DNA of 64,000 bases from Methylobacterium gossipiicola (GCF_900113485.1 NZ_FOPM01000023.1:1-64000), one strand, 5' to 3'; numbered from the stretch's first letter, positions 19,277-29,220 are shown. The notes: a model not told the origin generated them from the sequence alone. Translations and numbers: made by a program.

Positions 19277-20452
19277 TCATTCGGCGGAGGCGTCGGCGTA
19301 GCTCAGCAATCCGGCGACCGCCTTGACATCGCGGTAACGGGCGCCACGGGCGCTCATCATCGCCTCGAACTTCTCGTGGACCTGGGCGACGGACAGGCTC
19401 GTCGCCTTGCGGCGGCCGCGCTGGGCGGCGAAGAAGATGGCCTTGTTGGCCCGCGCCGGCCCCGGCAACATCTGCGCGGCGGCGGCTTTCGGCTTGTCGA
19501 CGACGGTGGCGAGGAACTGCTCGGCGTCGTCCGGTCCAAGGAAGTGGGCGAGGTAGATTTCCCCCAGCGACAGATCGCGGCCGATGCGCAGGGCGATGCG
19601 GGCGGCGTCGCGCTTCAGCATCTCGCCGGCCATGAGGGCCGAGAGGTAGGGATCGCGGCGCATCTCGAGGATGCGGATGCGCTCGGCCGGATCGTTGACC
19701 GCGGGGCGGCCGTTGTCGCCCGTCACCACCAGGGCGGCATCCTGGGCCAGACCGTATTTGGGGCCGAAATCGCGCACGACGCCGAGCCAGGTCCGCTCGA
19801 TGAACTGGAACAGGCCCGTGGCCGAGGAGGTCTGCGCCTGCACCTCGGTCTTGAAGCTCGATTCCTTGTCGGCCACCGCCATGAGCAGCACGGGATCGGT
19901 CTCCACCTTCTGGGCGGCGGTGACGATCTTCTGCACGAGGTGGCGGCGAATCTTCATCGGGCCGAATTCGAGGATGTCGTTGGGGTCGCCCACGGCACTC
20001 TCGGTGATGAGGAAGTCGTAGGACACCCGGTCGACGGCGTTGGAGCCGAGTTCGGTGTCGAGGTCGTGGATCGGCGCGAAGGCGGCCGAGGCGGTCAGGA
20101 CCCCGGGGGACGTACCCAGGATGGCGGGCTCGGCCGTCCGCAGGCGGGGCGGGGGCATCGCCACGTTGGTCATGGCCTGCGCCGACTGGACGCCGGCGAG
20201 GCCCGTCCCGCTCGGGCCCACGCCGTTGAGGAGGGCGACGCTGAGGCCGCCGGCCAGCAGGGTCACGGACAGTACGGAACGGATGAGTGCGGCGCGGCTC
20301 CCGTGCTGGTGGCCGACATGTCCGCCGAGGGTGAGGGCATCGGATGTCGTGGCGGATGCCCCGGAGCGCCCCCGCAGGGGTCCTTTGACAGGCCCCTTGA
20401 ACGGGCCGTTGGCGAGGACAGTCCGTGACGATCCGACCGTGCGACCCTGCAT
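19277..20452 (-). CDS. Lytic transglycosylase-like protein (SLT fold)
   Basis: A 391-residue protein with a long basic N-terminal tail (about residues 1-50), one hydrophobic segment (SVLSVTLLAGGLSVALLNGV, about 59-78) that would anchor or export it, and a central goose-lysozyme-type region. The catalytic-type Glu is in MAVADKESSFKTEVQ, followed by SATGLFQFIERTWLGVVRDF, the usual ES-S...GLMQ block with GLFQF. The later part (MAGEMLKRDAARIALRIGRD, YLAHFLGP) resembles transglycosylases that trim peptidoglycan. It has its own promoter region and lies 105 bp downstream of leuB. Exolytic or endolytic mode cannot be told. Confidence 0.85.
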   Translation of the reverse strand: MQGRTVGSSRTVLANGPFKGPVKGPLRGRSGASATTSDALTLGGHVGHQHGSRAALIRSVLSVTLLAGGLSVALLNGVGPSGTGLAGVQSAQAMTNVAMPPPRLRTAEPAILGTSPGVLTASAAFAPIHDLDTELGSNAVDRVSYDFLITESAVGDPNDILEFGPMKIRRHLVQKIVTAAQKVETDPVLLMAVADKESSFKTEVQAQTSSATGLFQFIERTWLGVVRDFGPKYGLAQDAALVVTGDNGRPAVNDPAERIRILEMRRDPYLSALMAGEMLKRDAARIALRIGRDLSLGEIYLAHFLGPDDAEQFLATVVDKPKAAAAQMLPGPARANKAIFFAAQRGRRKATSLSVAQVHEKFEAMMSARGARYRDVKAVAGLLSYADASAE

Positions 20453-20514
20453 GTGCTCTGTTCTTCCCGCGGCTGGTAACTACGGGGACAGATTACCTTG
20501 ACAGATGTGGCGAC

Positions 20515-20554
20515 AACACGGCTCCGCTTGTGGCGAAGCCGTGGCAGCCGTGTT
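20515..20554. terminator. Hairpin downstream of leuB
   Basis: AACACGGCT / AGCCGTGTT form a 9-bp stem around a structured 22-base loop, five bases past the leuB stop. A T-tract follows only on the plus strand, so it is a weak terminator candidate. Confidence 0.4.
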
Positions 20555-20558
20555 TTCC

Positions 20559-21665
20559 TCAGCCAATCCGGGCCTTGAGGGCAGCCACGACGGCATCGCC
20601 CATACCGGCGGTGCCCAGCGCCCGGGTTCCCTCGGGGGCGATGTCGCGGGTGCGGGCGCCACCCGCCAGGGCGTCCGTGATCGCGCCGTCGAGGAGATCG
20701 GCCGCCTCGCCGAGGCCGAACGAGTAGCGCAGGGCCATGGCCAGGGACCCGATCATGGCCAGCGGGTTGGCGAGGTCGCGCCCGGCGATGTCCGGGGCCG
20801 AGCCGTGCACGGGCTCATACAGGGCCTTGCGCGAGCCCTTGGCGTCGACGGCGCCCAGCGACGCCGACGGCAGCATCCCGAGGGAGCCGGTGAGCATCGC
20901 GGCCACGTCGGAGAGCACGTCGCCGAACAGGTTGTCGGTGACGAGGACGTCGTATTGCTTGGGGCGCCGCACGAGCTGCATGGCGCAATTGTCGGCCAGC
21001 ACGTGCTCCAGGGCGACATCGGCGTATTCGGCGTGCACCTGCGTGACGACCTCCTTCCACAGGACGCCGGACTTCATCACGTTGTGCTTCTCGGCCGAGG
21101 CGACGCGGCCCGAACGCTTGCGCGCGAGGTCGAAGGCGACGCGGGCGATGCGGTCGATCTCCCCCGTGGTGTAGACCTGGGTGTCGACGGCGCGCTTCGT
21201 GCCGTCGGCCAAGGTCGTGATCTCCTTCGGCTCGCCGAAATAGACGCCGCCCGTGAGCTCGCGCACGATCATGATGTCGAGGCCCTCGACGAGTTCGCGC
21301 TTGAGGGCGGAGGCTTCGGCGAGCGCCGGGTAGCAGATGGCCGGGCGCAGGTTGGCGAACAGGCCGAGATCCTTGCGCAGGCGCAGCAGGCCCGCCTCCG
21401 GCCGGATCTCGTAGGCGACGTTCGCCCATTTCGGTCCGCCGACGGCGCCGAGCAGGACCGCGTCGGCGGCCTCCGCCCGGGCGAGGGCGGCGTCGGTGAG
21501 CGGCACGCCGTGGGCATCGATGGCGCAACCGCCGACGAGGTCGCCCTCCGTCTCGAACGCCGCGATACCGGCCTCGCCGAGGAAGCCGATCACCTTCTCG
21601 ACCTCGGCCATCACCTCGGGGCCGATGCCGTCGCCGGGCAAGAGGAGGAGCTTGTGGGTGGTCAT
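20559..21665 (-). CDS. leuB: 3-isopropylmalate dehydrogenase
   Basis: LeuB oxidises and decarboxylates 3-isopropylmalate to 2-oxoisocaproate in leucine synthesis, using NAD+. The ATG giving [20 protein letters not shown] was taken; the upstream extension has no similarity. The 368 residues show the N-terminal GDGIGPE, the substrate-binding [14 protein letters not shown] and [13 protein letters not shown], the KHNVMKSG lysine region, the metal-binding aspartates in [16 protein letters not shown], and the NAD site [18 protein letters not shown]. This is complete and normal. leuC and leuD are not in the window, as usual for Rhizobiales where leu genes are scattered. Confidence 0.98.
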   Translation of the reverse strand: MTTHKLLLLPGDGIGPEVMAEVEKVIGFLGEAGIAAFETEGDLVGGCAIDAHGVPLTDAALARAEAADAVLLGAVGGPKWANVAYEIRPEAGLLRLRKDLGLFANLRPAICYPALAEASALKRELVEGLDIMIVRELTGGVYFGEPKEITTLADGTKRAVDTQVYTTGEIDRIARVAFDLARKRSGRVASAEKHNVMKSGVLWKEVVTQVHAEYADVALEHVLADNCAMQLVRRPKQYDVLVTDNLFGDVLSDVAAMLTGSLGMLPSASLGAVDAKGSRKALYEPVHGSAPDIAGRDLANPLAMIGSLAMALRYSFGLGEAADLLDGAITDALAGGARTRDIAPEGTRALGTAGMGDAVVAALKARIG

Positions 21666-21741
21666 GGGATCAACTCGCTTGGGTTCGTCGGGCCGGCGGA
21701 GCGGGTTCGGTGTTACGAAGGAAGCGCGAGGCTCTCGGGGA

Positions 21742-22704
21742 TCAGACCTTGCGCGCCACGGTGAACCGCGCGGCCTCGCGAAGGATCTGTGCCCGGTCGC
21801 CCCAGGCGGAGACGGCGTCCTCGCAGACGCCGACGAGGCGGTCGCACTCGGCGCGGGCGCCGTCGAGGCCGAGGCGGTCGACGAGGGTGGCCTTGCCGGC
21901 ATCCTTGTCCTTGCCGGTCGCCTTGCCCATGGCTTCGGCGGAGGCTTCGCGGTCGAGGATGTCGTCGGCGATCTGGAAGGCCTGGCCCAGGGCGTGGCCG
22001 TAGCGCAGGAGGGCGCGGCGCTCGTCCGGGGTGGCGCCGCCCACGATGGCGCCGGCTTCCACCGAGAAGGCGAGGATCGCGCCGGTCTTCATGGCCTGAA
22101 GCTGGAGGGTGTCGTCGACGGTCAGCGAGACCGGGCCGAAGCGGCCCTCCGCCCCGAGGTCGAGGAGTTGGCCGCCGACCATGCCGCCGAGGCCCGACGC
22201 CTTGGCGAGGCCGAGGACGAGGTCGGCCCGGATCGCCGGATCGGGCTGCCAGGTGGCATCGGCCAGCACCTCGAAGGCGAGGGTCTGGAGCGCGTCGCCC
22301 ACCAGGATGGCGGTGGCCTCGTCATAGGCCTTGTGGACGGTGGGCTTGCCGCGGCGCAGGTCGTCGTCGTCCATGGCCGGCATGTCGTCGTGGACGAGGG
22401 AATAGCAGTGCACGAGTTCGATGGCCGAACCGGCGGCGAGCGCCCCGGCGGTGTCGGCGCCGAGCATCCGGGCCGTCTCCACGGCGAGGAACGGGCGCAG
22501 GCGCTTGCCGCCGCCGAGCACGGCGTGGCGCATGGCCTCCATCAGGCGCACCGGCCGGGTGATCTCGCCGGCCTGGGTCTCGGGGGTGAGGCGGTCGGCG
22601 AGCCACGCCTCCACGGCGTCCGCCACCGTGGCAAGCCTGTGGGAAAACGCATCGACCGGGGCATCCGCCTTGACCGAAGCGTGGGATCCTTGCGTTGACG
22701 TCAT
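21742..22704 (-). CDS. ispA: Polyprenyl (farnesyl diphosphate) synthase
   Basis: A 320-residue trans-prenyltransferase that condenses isopentenyl diphosphate with allylic primers. It has [18 protein letters not shown], the first Asp-rich motif [28 protein letters not shown], and the second Asp-rich motif FQIADDILD. The two extra residues inside the first Asp-rich motif (DDxxxxD) and the size point to a bacterial type II short-chain FPP synthase. No dxs or xseB is adjacent, unlike in enterobacteria. The start lies back-to-back with the mtgA region, so the two promoters must overlap within the coding edges. Confidence 0.93.
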   Translation of the reverse strand: MTSTQGSHASVKADAPVDAFSHRLATVADAVEAWLADRLTPETQAGEITRPVRLMEAMRHAVLGGGKRLRPFLAVETARMLGADTAGALAAGSAIELVHCYSLVHDDMPAMDDDDLRRGKPTVHKAYDEATAILVGDALQTLAFEVLADATWQPDPAIRADLVLGLAKASGLGGMVGGQLLDLGAEGRFGPVSLTVDDTLQLQAMKTGAILAFSVEAGAIVGGATPDERRALLRYGHALGQAFQIADDILDREASAEAMGKATGKDKDAGKATLVDRLGLDGARAECDRLVGVCEDAVSAWGDRAQILREAARFTVARKV

Positions 22705-22732
22705 GGTCGGGCGGGCCTTCGGAAGGGTGAAC

Positions 22733-23503
22733 GTGCGGCGAGGGGAGGAAAGTCAGATTCGGGAGGGAGCGGAGAGCGCCGAGCGGCCCCTGCGCCGCCG
22801 GCCAACACGGGCGGCGACGGACTCGGCACGGGGCTGGCGCCCGCGCCGGATCGTCGGACTCGTCCTGCTGCTGCCCGCTTTGGCCTTCGGCGTCCTGCTC
22901 GTCATGGCGCTCGTCTATAGCGCGGTGCCGCCGCCCTCAACCCTGATGCTCGCGCGGTGGGCAACCCTGCGCTCCGTGGACCGGCAGGCCGTGCCCCTGG
23001 CGGCGATCTCACCCCATCTCGTCCAGGCTGTGATCGCCTCCGAGGACCAGAGGTTCTGCCTGCATGACGGCGTCGATTGGGGTGCCCTGCGCGAGGTTGT
23101 CGACGACGAGGACGGCCCGAGCCGGGGCGCCTCGACGATCTCCATGCAGACGGTGAAGAACGTGTTCCTGTGGCCGGGCCGTTCGGTGCTGCGCAAGGGC
23201 CTCGAGATCCCCCTGGCGCTCGGCGCCGACGCCCTCTGGGGCAAGCGCCGGATGATGGAGATCTACCTCAACGTCGCCGAATGGGGGGAGGGTGTGTTCG
23301 GGGCCGAGGCCGCCGCGCGACGCTGGTTCGGCAAGCCCGCCCGCGACCTGACGCGCGGGGAGGCGGCTTTGCTCGCCGCCGTGCTGCCCAACCCGATCCT
23401 GCGCAACCCGGCCCTGCCGTCGCGGGGCGTGCGGGCGGCGGCGGCACGGATTCAGGGACGGATGAACGGCGTGGCGGGGCTGATGGGGTGCCTCAAGCGA
23501 TGA
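22733..23503 (+). CDS. mtgA: Monofunctional biosynthetic peptidoglycan transglycosylase
   Basis: A glycosyltransferase family 51 enzyme that polymerises lipid II into glycan strands. One membrane helix lies near the N-terminus (IVGLVLLLPALAFGVLLVMA). Catalytic block ASEDQRFCLHDGVDWGALRE contains the active Glu. Next come GASTISMQTVKNVFLWPGRS, KRRMMEIYLNVAEWGEGVFG and AAARRWFGKPARDLTRGEAA, in the family order; there is no transpeptidase domain. Start choice is uncertain: GTG 22733 has GGAAGGG five bases upstream, GTG 22727 and ATG 22703 are in frame, and the last would overlap the divergent ispA start. Length is about 256 residues. Confidence 0.92.
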   Translation: MRRGEESQIREGAESAERPLRRRPTRAATDSARGWRPRRIVGLVLLLPALAFGVLLVMALVYSAVPPPSTLMLARWATLRSVDRQAVPLAAISPHLVQAVIASEDQRFCLHDGVDWGALREVVDDEDGPSRGASTISMQTVKNVFLWPGRSVLRKGLEIPLALGADALWGKRRMMEIYLNVAEWGEGVFGAEAAARRWFGKPARDLTRGEAALLAAVLPNPILRNPALPSRGVRAAAARIQGRMNGVAGLMGCLKR

Positions 23504-23625
23504 GGCGCCGCATCCGGACGGACCCAGCTCTGCTTGTCTCGCCGATCGGGTCCAGGTGATGTCATAAGTCGCCGGGGTCGCCCAGGCCCCGCCGCCGAAT
23601 CGCTGTCTCCCGGATTCCCGCCACG

Positions 23626-24639
23626 ATGCTTCAGTCCCGCCGCGTGCCCGTCGCCCTCCTGGCGGCCATTCTCCTCGCGGCGCCCGCCCGAGCCAATGAC
23701 AGCGCCGCCGAACTCGACGCCGGCGGCCTCGTCCTGGTGAAGGATCCCGAGATCGGTCTCGCGCGCGAGGATCTGCGGATCGGCCTCGACCGCATCACCG
23801 TGCGCTACGTATTTCGCAACCGATCGGCGAGCCTGCGCACCGTGCGGGTGGCGTTTCCGTTGCCGCCCATCGACGGGGCCGAACTCGTGACCTCGGCCCA
23901 GACCCTACCCGACGAATCGAGCCCCAACTTCGTCGGCTTCACCGTGACGGTGGACGGGGCGCCGCTCACCCCGCAGCTCGAGGAGCGCGCGTTCCTCGGC
24001 ACCCGCGAGGTCGGCGACCTCCTGCGCAAGCACGGCCTCCCCCTCAACCCCATGCGCCGGGACGCGTTCGAGGCGGCTCTGGCCAAGCTGACGCCGACCG
24101 CACGCGCCGAACTCGTGAAGGCCGAGCTGATCACGGACGAGGATGGACCCGGCGGCGGTCTCTGGCGCAGCGAGGCCAAGTTCCACTGGGAGCAGACCTT
24201 CCCGGCCGGGCGCGACCTCGTCATCGAGCATGCCTACCGGCCGGTGAAGGGCAGCCTGCTGATCGGGCGTAGCGATCTCACCGACCGGGCCTTCCGCGCC
24301 CGCTACTGCCTCGACGATGCGGGCGTGGCCGGCCTGCGCCGGCTCCTCGCCGCGGCGAGCGCGAAGGCGGCGGACAAGGGCGGCGGCGCGGACGCCGTGG
24401 TCAGCGCCGTGGTGGTTCCCTACATCGTCACGACGGCGCGCAACTGGGCCGGTACCATCGGCACGTTCGCGCTCACCATCGACAAGGGCGACCCCAAGAA
24501 CCTCGTGAGCCTGTGCCGGAACGGCATCGCGAAAACCGGACCCACGACCTTCGCCTTCACGGCGGAGAACTACGTGCCCGATTCGGACTTGCGGGTGCTC
24601 TACGTGTCGCAAGATGCGCGGTCCCTCGACATCCGATAG
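23626..24639 (+). CDS. DUF4424 family secreted protein
   Basis: A 337-residue protein with a signal peptide (PVALLAAILLAAPARA, then ND). The mature part starts SAAELDAGGLVLVKDPEIGL and continues with LRIGLDRITVRYVFRNRS and TVRVAFPLPPIDG, which is the DUF4424 pattern of beta-rich exported proteins. Cysteines are few (CLDDAG, SLCRNG), possibly one disulfide. No known function. It ends 32 bp before the next gene on the same strand, suggesting co-transcription. Confidence 0.82.
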   Translation: MLQSRRVPVALLAAILLAAPARANDSAAELDAGGLVLVKDPEIGLAREDLRIGLDRITVRYVFRNRSASLRTVRVAFPLPPIDGAELVTSAQTLPDESSPNFVGFTVTVDGAPLTPQLEERAFLGTREVGDLLRKHGLPLNPMRRDAFEAALAKLTPTARAELVKAELITDEDGPGGGLWRSEAKFHWEQTFPAGRDLVIEHAYRPVKGSLLIGRSDLTDRAFRARYCLDDAGVAGLRRLLAAASAKAADKGGGADAVVSAVVVPYIVTTARNWAGTIGTFALTIDKGDPKNLVSLCRNGIAKTGPTTFAFTAENYVPDSDLRVLYVSQDARSLDIR

Positions 24640-24671
24640 AGCAGGCCGGACCGTATCGAGAAAGACCCGCG

Positions 24672-25238
24672 ATGACCGAGCCGACCTTCGAACTCACCCT
24701 CGAGCGCATCGCGCTGATCCGCCGGATGGTGGTGGCCTGGAACCGCGACGGGGTGGGGGCGCCCATCGTGCATCCGGATGCGCCCTACGGCAGCACCGAC
24801 CGGGACGGCGACATCTTCAACGTCACGGGCGACGACGACGGCGCGGACGAGGAACACCGGGCGCTCGGCGACGCCCTGGCGGTGTTCTGCGCCCACGCGG
24901 TCCTGAAGCCGGGGCGCTACGCCTATCACAACACCCTGGCCAAGCTGGCTTCGGACGATGTCGGCGACGTGTTTCGCGATGAGACCACGGGCGAGACGCC
25001 CGAGCACGTGACCTTCGACGTCGGCGCCGAGCACCTCGCCCTGGTGCGTGCCTTAAGCGTGATCTGGGACGCGGCCCGGGACGTGCCGGCCATCGATCCG
25101 GCGCGCCCCTATGGCAAGGCCGAAGCTCCGCCGGCCCTTCATCATGAGATGCAGCCGGCCCTGCAGATCTTCCTGCGCTACGCCGATCTCGGTCCAGGCC
25201 TGTTCCGGCGCGGCGAATCGGGCTGGATCGCGGCCTGA
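24672..25238 (+). CDS. Hypothetical protein with internal duplication
   Basis: A 188-residue acidic cytoplasmic protein without signal or membrane segment. It consists of two related halves. The first has LERIALIRRMVVAWNRDGVG, then AP(I)VHPDAPYG; the second has AEHLALVRALSVIWDAARDV, then PAIDPARPYG. Both continue with similar acidic sequence and a helical segment (LGDALAVFCAHAVLKPG versus MQPALQIFLRYADLGPG). The duplication implies a pseudo-two-fold fold. I do not recognise the family. It follows a DUF4424 gene closely and precedes a strong hairpin. Confidence 0.78.
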   Translation: MTEPTFELTLERIALIRRMVVAWNRDGVGAPIVHPDAPYGSTDRDGDIFNVTGDDDGADEEHRALGDALAVFCAHAVLKPGRYAYHNTLAKLASDDVGDVFRDETTGETPEHVTFDVGAEHLALVRALSVIWDAARDVPAIDPARPYGKAEAPPALHHEMQPALQIFLRYADLGPGLFRRGESGWIAA

Positions 25239-25359
25239 GACCCAAATCTCGAGGCGGGCCGACCGCTGAGACAAACCAAAGGTAGGTCGGATGGATGATG
25301 ACCGCCGACCCGCCCCGGGGTTGAACCCCATCGTCCGTTTGGAAACGGTCGTCGTTCGG

Positions 25360-25411
25360 GAAACGCCCGCTCACCCTCCGGAGGGAGAAGCGGAGAGAGA
25401 GCGGGCGTTTC
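25360..25411. terminator. Hairpin between convergent genes
   Basis: A perfect 13-bp stem (GAAACGCCCGCTC / GAGCGGGCGTTTC) encloses a 26-base loop that itself contains CCCTCC/GGAGGG. It sits between two converging genes and ends with TTT on the plus strand. Confidence 0.7.
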
Positions 25412-25429
25412 GCGAAGCCCGTCTTCCGC

Positions 25430-25633
25430 CTACTTCCGGTTCTGGATCAGAGTGTCGACGTTGCGATTGGCTTCCCTGTTTTCCTTCTGCTGCGCGGTCA
25501 CTTCGTGCTTGGTGTCCCGTTGGGCCATCTCATCCCGCTTGCCCTGGGGCATCGTGTTGGGCGAGGCGAGGGCTGGAGCAACCATCCAAACACAGGACAG
25601 ACAAAGAACAGCACCGGTCAACGTCTTAGCCAT
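25430..25633 (-). CDS. Small exported protein of unknown function
   Basis: A 67-residue protein with ATG preceded by a GGAG ribosome site. Residues 1-23 form a signal peptide (LTGAVLCLSCVWMVAPALA, then SP). The remaining about 44 residues are very hydrophilic and rich in Lys, Glu, Gln and Asn (KRDEMAQRDTKHEVTAQQKE), probably one helix. Codon use and the signal peptide support a real gene. No family is recognised. Confidence 0.6.
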   Translation of the reverse strand: MAKTLTGAVLCLSCVWMVAPALASPNTMPQGKRDEMAQRDTKHEVTAQQKENREANRNVDTLIQNRK

Positions 25634-25863
25634 AATGACTTCTCCATAGACTGGACAAAGCCATAAGTCCGGTGAGCAGGTCTTGTTCCCAGGGCAGATT
25701 CACCGATTTGCCTTGATCGACCCAGTTTCGGCCCGTTGCATAGCCAGACCGCTTCCCGCGCAGGATTCGGGTTTTCAGCCAGCCTCCATGGTTCTGAGAA
25801 GGGAACCCGCACCCCACCGCGAACGGTCTCCCCGGCGCGGCCCGCACCGGGGAAATGACGCCC
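25634..25863. other. Intergenic region with weak hairpin near the argG end
   Basis: No gene is seen. A short stem TCCCCGG / CCGGGGA (25829-25853) lies eleven bases past the argG stop and may aid termination. The left half must hold the promoter of the small exported protein gene, but no clear -10/-35 elements stand out. Confidence 0.35.
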
Positions 25864-27105
25864 TCAGGCGCCGAGCTTCTTCTTGCGCTGCGCCAGGGTG
25901 CGCAGGCGCAGGGCGTTGAGCTTGATGAAGCCCGCGGCATCCCGGTGATCGTACGCCACGGCCCCCTCCTCGAAGGTGACGAGATCCTGGTCGTACAGGG
26001 AGTTCGGGCTGGTGCGGCCGATGACGTGGACGCCGCCCTTGTAGAGCTTCAGCCGCACCTCGCCGGTCACCATCTCCTGGCTCTTGTCGATGAGAGCCTG
26101 GAGCATCTCGCGCTCGGGCGAGAACCAGAAGCCGTTGTAGATCAGCTCCGCGTATTGCGGCATGAGCTGGTCCTTCAGGTGTGCGGCCCCCCGGTCGAGG
26201 GTGATCGACTCGATGGCGCGGTGGGCCGGCAGCAGGATGGTGCCGCCCGGCGTCTCGTACATGCCGCGGCTCTTCATGCCGACGAAGCGGTTTTCGACGA
26301 GATCGAGGCGCCCGATGCCGTTGTCGTGGCCGAGCTGGTTGAGCTTGGCCAGCAGGGTCGCGGGAGACAGCCGCTCGCCGTCGATGGAAACGGCATCGCC
26401 CTTCTCGAACCCGATGGTGATGACCGTCGGCGTGTCGGGGGCCTCCTCCGGCGAGCGGGTCCGGGAAAACACGTAGTCCGGCACCTCGTCGGCGGGGTCC
26501 TCCAGCACCTTACCCTCGGAGGAGGCATGCAGGAGGTTGGCGTCCACGGAGAACGGGCTCTCGCCGCGCTTGTCCTTGGCGATGGGAATCTGATGCTGTT
26601 CGGCGAAGGCGATGAGCTGCTCGCGGGACTTCAGATCCCACTCGCGCCACGGCGCAATCACGGTCACGTCGGGCTTGAGGGCGTAGTAGCCGAGTTCGAA
26701 CCGCACCTGATCGTTGCCCTTGCCCGTGGCGCCGTGACAGACGGCGTCGGCGCCGAGGCGCTCGGCAATCTCGATCTGCTTCTTGGCGATGAGCGGCCGG
26801 GCGATGGAGGTGCCGAGCAGGTAGACGCCCTCGTAGACGGCGTTGGCGCGGAACATCGGGAACACGTAGTCCCGCACGAATTCCTCGCGCAGATCCTCGA
26901 TGAAGATGTTCTCGGGCTTGATGCCGAGGAGTTCCGCCTTCTTGCGCGCCGGTTCCAGCTCCTCGCCCTGGCCGAGATCGGCCGTAAAGGTGATGACCTC
27001 GCAGCCGTAGGTGGTCTGCAGCCACTTCAGGATGATCGAGGTGTCGAGGCCGCCCGAATAGGCGAGCACCACCTTGTTGACGGGCTTCGAGTTCGGGTCT
27101 GACAT
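25864..27105 (-). CDS. argG: Argininosuccinate synthase
   Basis: ArgG joins citrulline and aspartate with ATP in arginine synthesis. The 413 residues begin [20 protein letters not shown], with the PP-loop SGGLDTS. Further motifs are [81 protein letters not shown] and [13 protein letters not shown], all at their expected places. Length equals that of rhizobial enzymes. It stands alone, with about 230 bp of gene-free sequence downstream and a divergent DsbA-fold gene upstream. Confidence 0.98.
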   Translation of the reverse strand: MSDPNSKPVNKVVLAYSGGLDTSIILKWLQTTYGCEVITFTADLGQGEELEPARKKAELLGIKPENIFIEDLREEFVRDYVFPMFRANAVYEGVYLLGTSIARPLIAKKQIEIAERLGADAVCHGATGKGNDQVRFELGYYALKPDVTVIAPWREWDLKSREQLIAFAEQHQIPIAKDKRGESPFSVDANLLHASSEGKVLEDPADEVPDYVFSRTRSPEEAPDTPTVITIGFEKGDAVSIDGERLSPATLLAKLNQLGHDNGIGRLDLVENRFVGMKSRGMYETPGGTILLPAHRAIESITLDRGAAHLKDQLMPQYAELIYNGFWFSPEREMLQALIDKSQEMVTGEVRLKLYKGGVHVIGRTSPNSLYDQDLVTFEEGAVAYDHRDAAGFIKLNALRLRTLAQRKKKLGA

Positions 27106-27350
27106 CGGATTCGCTCGGATTGGAAAAAAGGGGGGCCTGGCGTCTCGCGGCGGCTTAACAGCGGAGCGACGGGCGGTGCAACCGCCATGCCGCCGGATGC
27201 GTTCGCCCCATGCCCCACCGAGGGTCCGACCGCCTTGTCCCCGCTCATCCCAGGGACCGGGGTCACGGCTTGCTAACCCTGCCGGCGGCCTTGCCCCCGG
27301 GGGGCCGGGCGGCGAAAGTGGCCTCCTCACACGATCCGGAGTTTCGACGT

Positions 27351-27980
27351 ATGCCGCGCCGGCCGACCCTCGAATTCTGGTACGAGTTCGCTTCCACCTA
27401 CTCCTACCTCGCGGCTATGCGGATCGAAGCCCTGGCGGAAGACGCCGGCGTCGAGGTGCGCTGGCGCCCATTTCTCGTCGGCCCGATCTTCGCGGCGCAG
27501 GGCTGGAATTCCTCGCCGTTCAACCTCTATCCGGCCAAGGGCCGGCACATGTGGCGCGACGTGGAGCGCGAGGCCGCCCGCCTCGGGCTGCCGCCGGTGA
27601 AGCGGCCCGACCCGTTCCCGCAGAACAGCCTCAGCGCCACCCGCGCGGCCACCTACGGCATGGACCATGACTGGCTCGTGCCCTTCTCGAAAGCTGTGTA
27701 CGAAGCCGAATTCGCCAAGGGCCAGTCCGTCGCCGAGCCCTCGGCCGTGGTCGGCCTGCTCAATGGCCTCGGCCTCGACGGCACGGTGATCCTGAAACAG
27801 GCGGCGGCCGAGACCAACAAGGGTCGCCTGCGGGTCAACGGCGAAGAGGCGCGCTCGCGCGGCATCTTCGGGGCGCCGACCTTCCTCACGGGCGACGGCG
27901 AATTGTTCTGGGGCAACGATCGCCTCGAACAGGCCCTGGCCTGGGCCGTCGGCGACCGGCCGGGCGCCATGCGGGAATAG
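27351..27980 (+). CDS. 2-hydroxychromene-2-carboxylate isomerase-family (DsbA fold, kappa GST-like) protein
   Basis: A 209-residue thioredoxin-fold protein without signal peptide. It starts [20 protein letters not shown], where Ser/Thr replaces the CxxC of true DsbA, then [34 protein letters not shown], and the cis-Pro/C-terminal block [28 protein letters not shown]. This is the pattern of the NahD/HCCA isomerase and kappa-class glutathione transferase group, which isomerise aromatic ring-cleavage products with glutathione. No aromatic-degradation genes are near, so the actual substrate is unknown. GGAG lies nine bases before the chosen ATG. Confidence 0.85.
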   Translation: MPRRPTLEFWYEFASTYSYLAAMRIEALAEDAGVEVRWRPFLVGPIFAAQGWNSSPFNLYPAKGRHMWRDVEREAARLGLPPVKRPDPFPQNSLSATRAATYGMDHDWLVPFSKAVYEAEFAKGQSVAEPSAVVGLLNGLGLDGTVILKQAAAETNKGRLRVNGEEARSRGIFGAPTFLTGDGELFWGNDRLEQALAWAVGDRPGAMRE

Positions 27981-28118
27981 GCGGGCGACCGCGTTCCAGG
28001 ACAGGCATCGGCGACGGGCGTCGGCGAAAACGGACCTCCGGCCCGGGCCCAATCCCATTTTGGACACGGTGCTGTAGGAGCCGGCCCGATCCGCTCCTCG
28101 CTCCTCGGGCTGTCTCCC

Positions 28119-28814
28119 ATGCGTTTCGACCGTCGACACTTCCTCGTCACATCCCTGGGTGCCGGACTCGGCGCCGGCCTCTCCGGGGGGGCCCACGGGC
28201 AGGGCTACGGACAGACCTACAAGGTCGACAACGACGAGGGTCGACCCGTCGCCAACATGCGCCTGCCCGGCGAGATCGTGGGGGAAATCCCCGGCCTGAA
28301 GGGCGTCACCTATGTCGGCCCGGCCGAGGCCGAGACGACGCTGTACGAGTTCTTCGACTACAATTGCCCGTATTGCCGGAAGGCGGCGGCGGACATGCAG
28401 TCCCTCGCCGAGAGCGACCCGACCCTCCGCATCGGCCTCATCAACAACCCGATCCTGTCGCCGCAATCGGCGCAAGCCGCCAAGGTCGTGCTCGCGGTGC
28501 AGCGCAAGCTCGGCTCGTCCGCCGCGTGGAGCCTCTACGGTACCCTGCTGGCCGGGCGCGGCACCATCGACGGCCCGGGCGCCCTGAAGGCCGCGGCCAA
28601 GCTCGGAGTGCCGGCGGCGGACCTGGAAGCCATCGGCGACAGCGAGGAGGTCCGTCTCGCCCTGAAGGCACAGATGCGCATGGCCGCCGATCTCGGGCTC
28701 TCCGCCACCCCGTCCTACGTGCTGGGCAACACCGGCCTCCTCGGCCATCCCGGCGCGAAATCCCTCGCGCGGATGATCGCCGCGACGCGCCGCTGCGATC
28801 GAATCACCTGCTGA
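28119..28814 (+). CDS. DsbA-family thiol:disulfide protein with Tat-type leader
   Basis: A 231-residue exported protein. The N-terminus MRFDRRHFLVTSLGAGLGAG contains RRxFL and a glycine-rich, mildly hydrophobic core, typical of a twin-arginine signal. The thioredoxin-fold domain starts around residue 60 (TTLYEFFDYNCPYCRKAAAD) with the redox pair C-P-Y-C, and ends with the cis-Pro region LGLSATPSYVLGNTGLLGHP. It belongs to the DsbA/BdbD/ScsC-like group, which makes or isomerises disulfides in the periplasm. Two additional cysteines lie at the extreme C-terminus (RRCDRITC). Electron partner DsbB is not in the window. Confidence 0.88.
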   Translation: MRFDRRHFLVTSLGAGLGAGLSGGAHGQGYGQTYKVDNDEGRPVANMRLPGEIVGEIPGLKGVTYVGPAEAETTLYEFFDYNCPYCRKAAADMQSLAESDPTLRIGLINNPILSPQSAQAAKVVLAVQRKLGSSAAWSLYGTLLAGRGTIDGPGALKAAAKLGVPAADLEAIGDSEEVRLALKAQMRMAADLGLSATPSYVLGNTGLLGHPGAKSLARMIAATRRCDRITC

Positions 28815-29220
28815 CGCATGTCCGGTCGTTCAAGTCGGATCGGCGAGACGCGCTCGTTCTCCTGTCGGGCGAGGGGCGCGCCCCCGCCGAAGACCGAGTG
28901 GATCGTTCGGAACCGGTACGAAGCGTCCCCGCCTCACCTTCGCCACCGTTTGGAGCGACCGAATCTCCCGCAGCGCACAACGGCAGTCGGCCGATTCGAC
29001 GGTCGCCTCGCCCCCTTCGCGCCTCTCCCGTGCGGGCGCGGCCCATCGTCTTGCGCCCCCACAACCCGCATGCTAGGCCCTCGCCGCGCCGGAAGGGCGG
29101 GTTTTGATATGACCCGCGCAGACCGGCAGTTCCCAATCCTGACGGTTTTCGAAGCCGCGCCGCACTCCACGGCACGCGGTGGCGGGAAACCCTAGGGCCG
29201 GATTGAAGAGAGAGCGGCGC
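28815..29220. other. Gene-free region upstream of the ATP synthase operon
   Basis: About 400 bp without a supportable gene on either strand; open frames here lack ribosome sites and similarity. It must contain the atp operon promoter, but I cannot point to convincing promoter elements. A purine-rich GAAGAGAGAG run at about 29205-29214 is the likely ribosome site of atpH. Confidence 0.5.
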
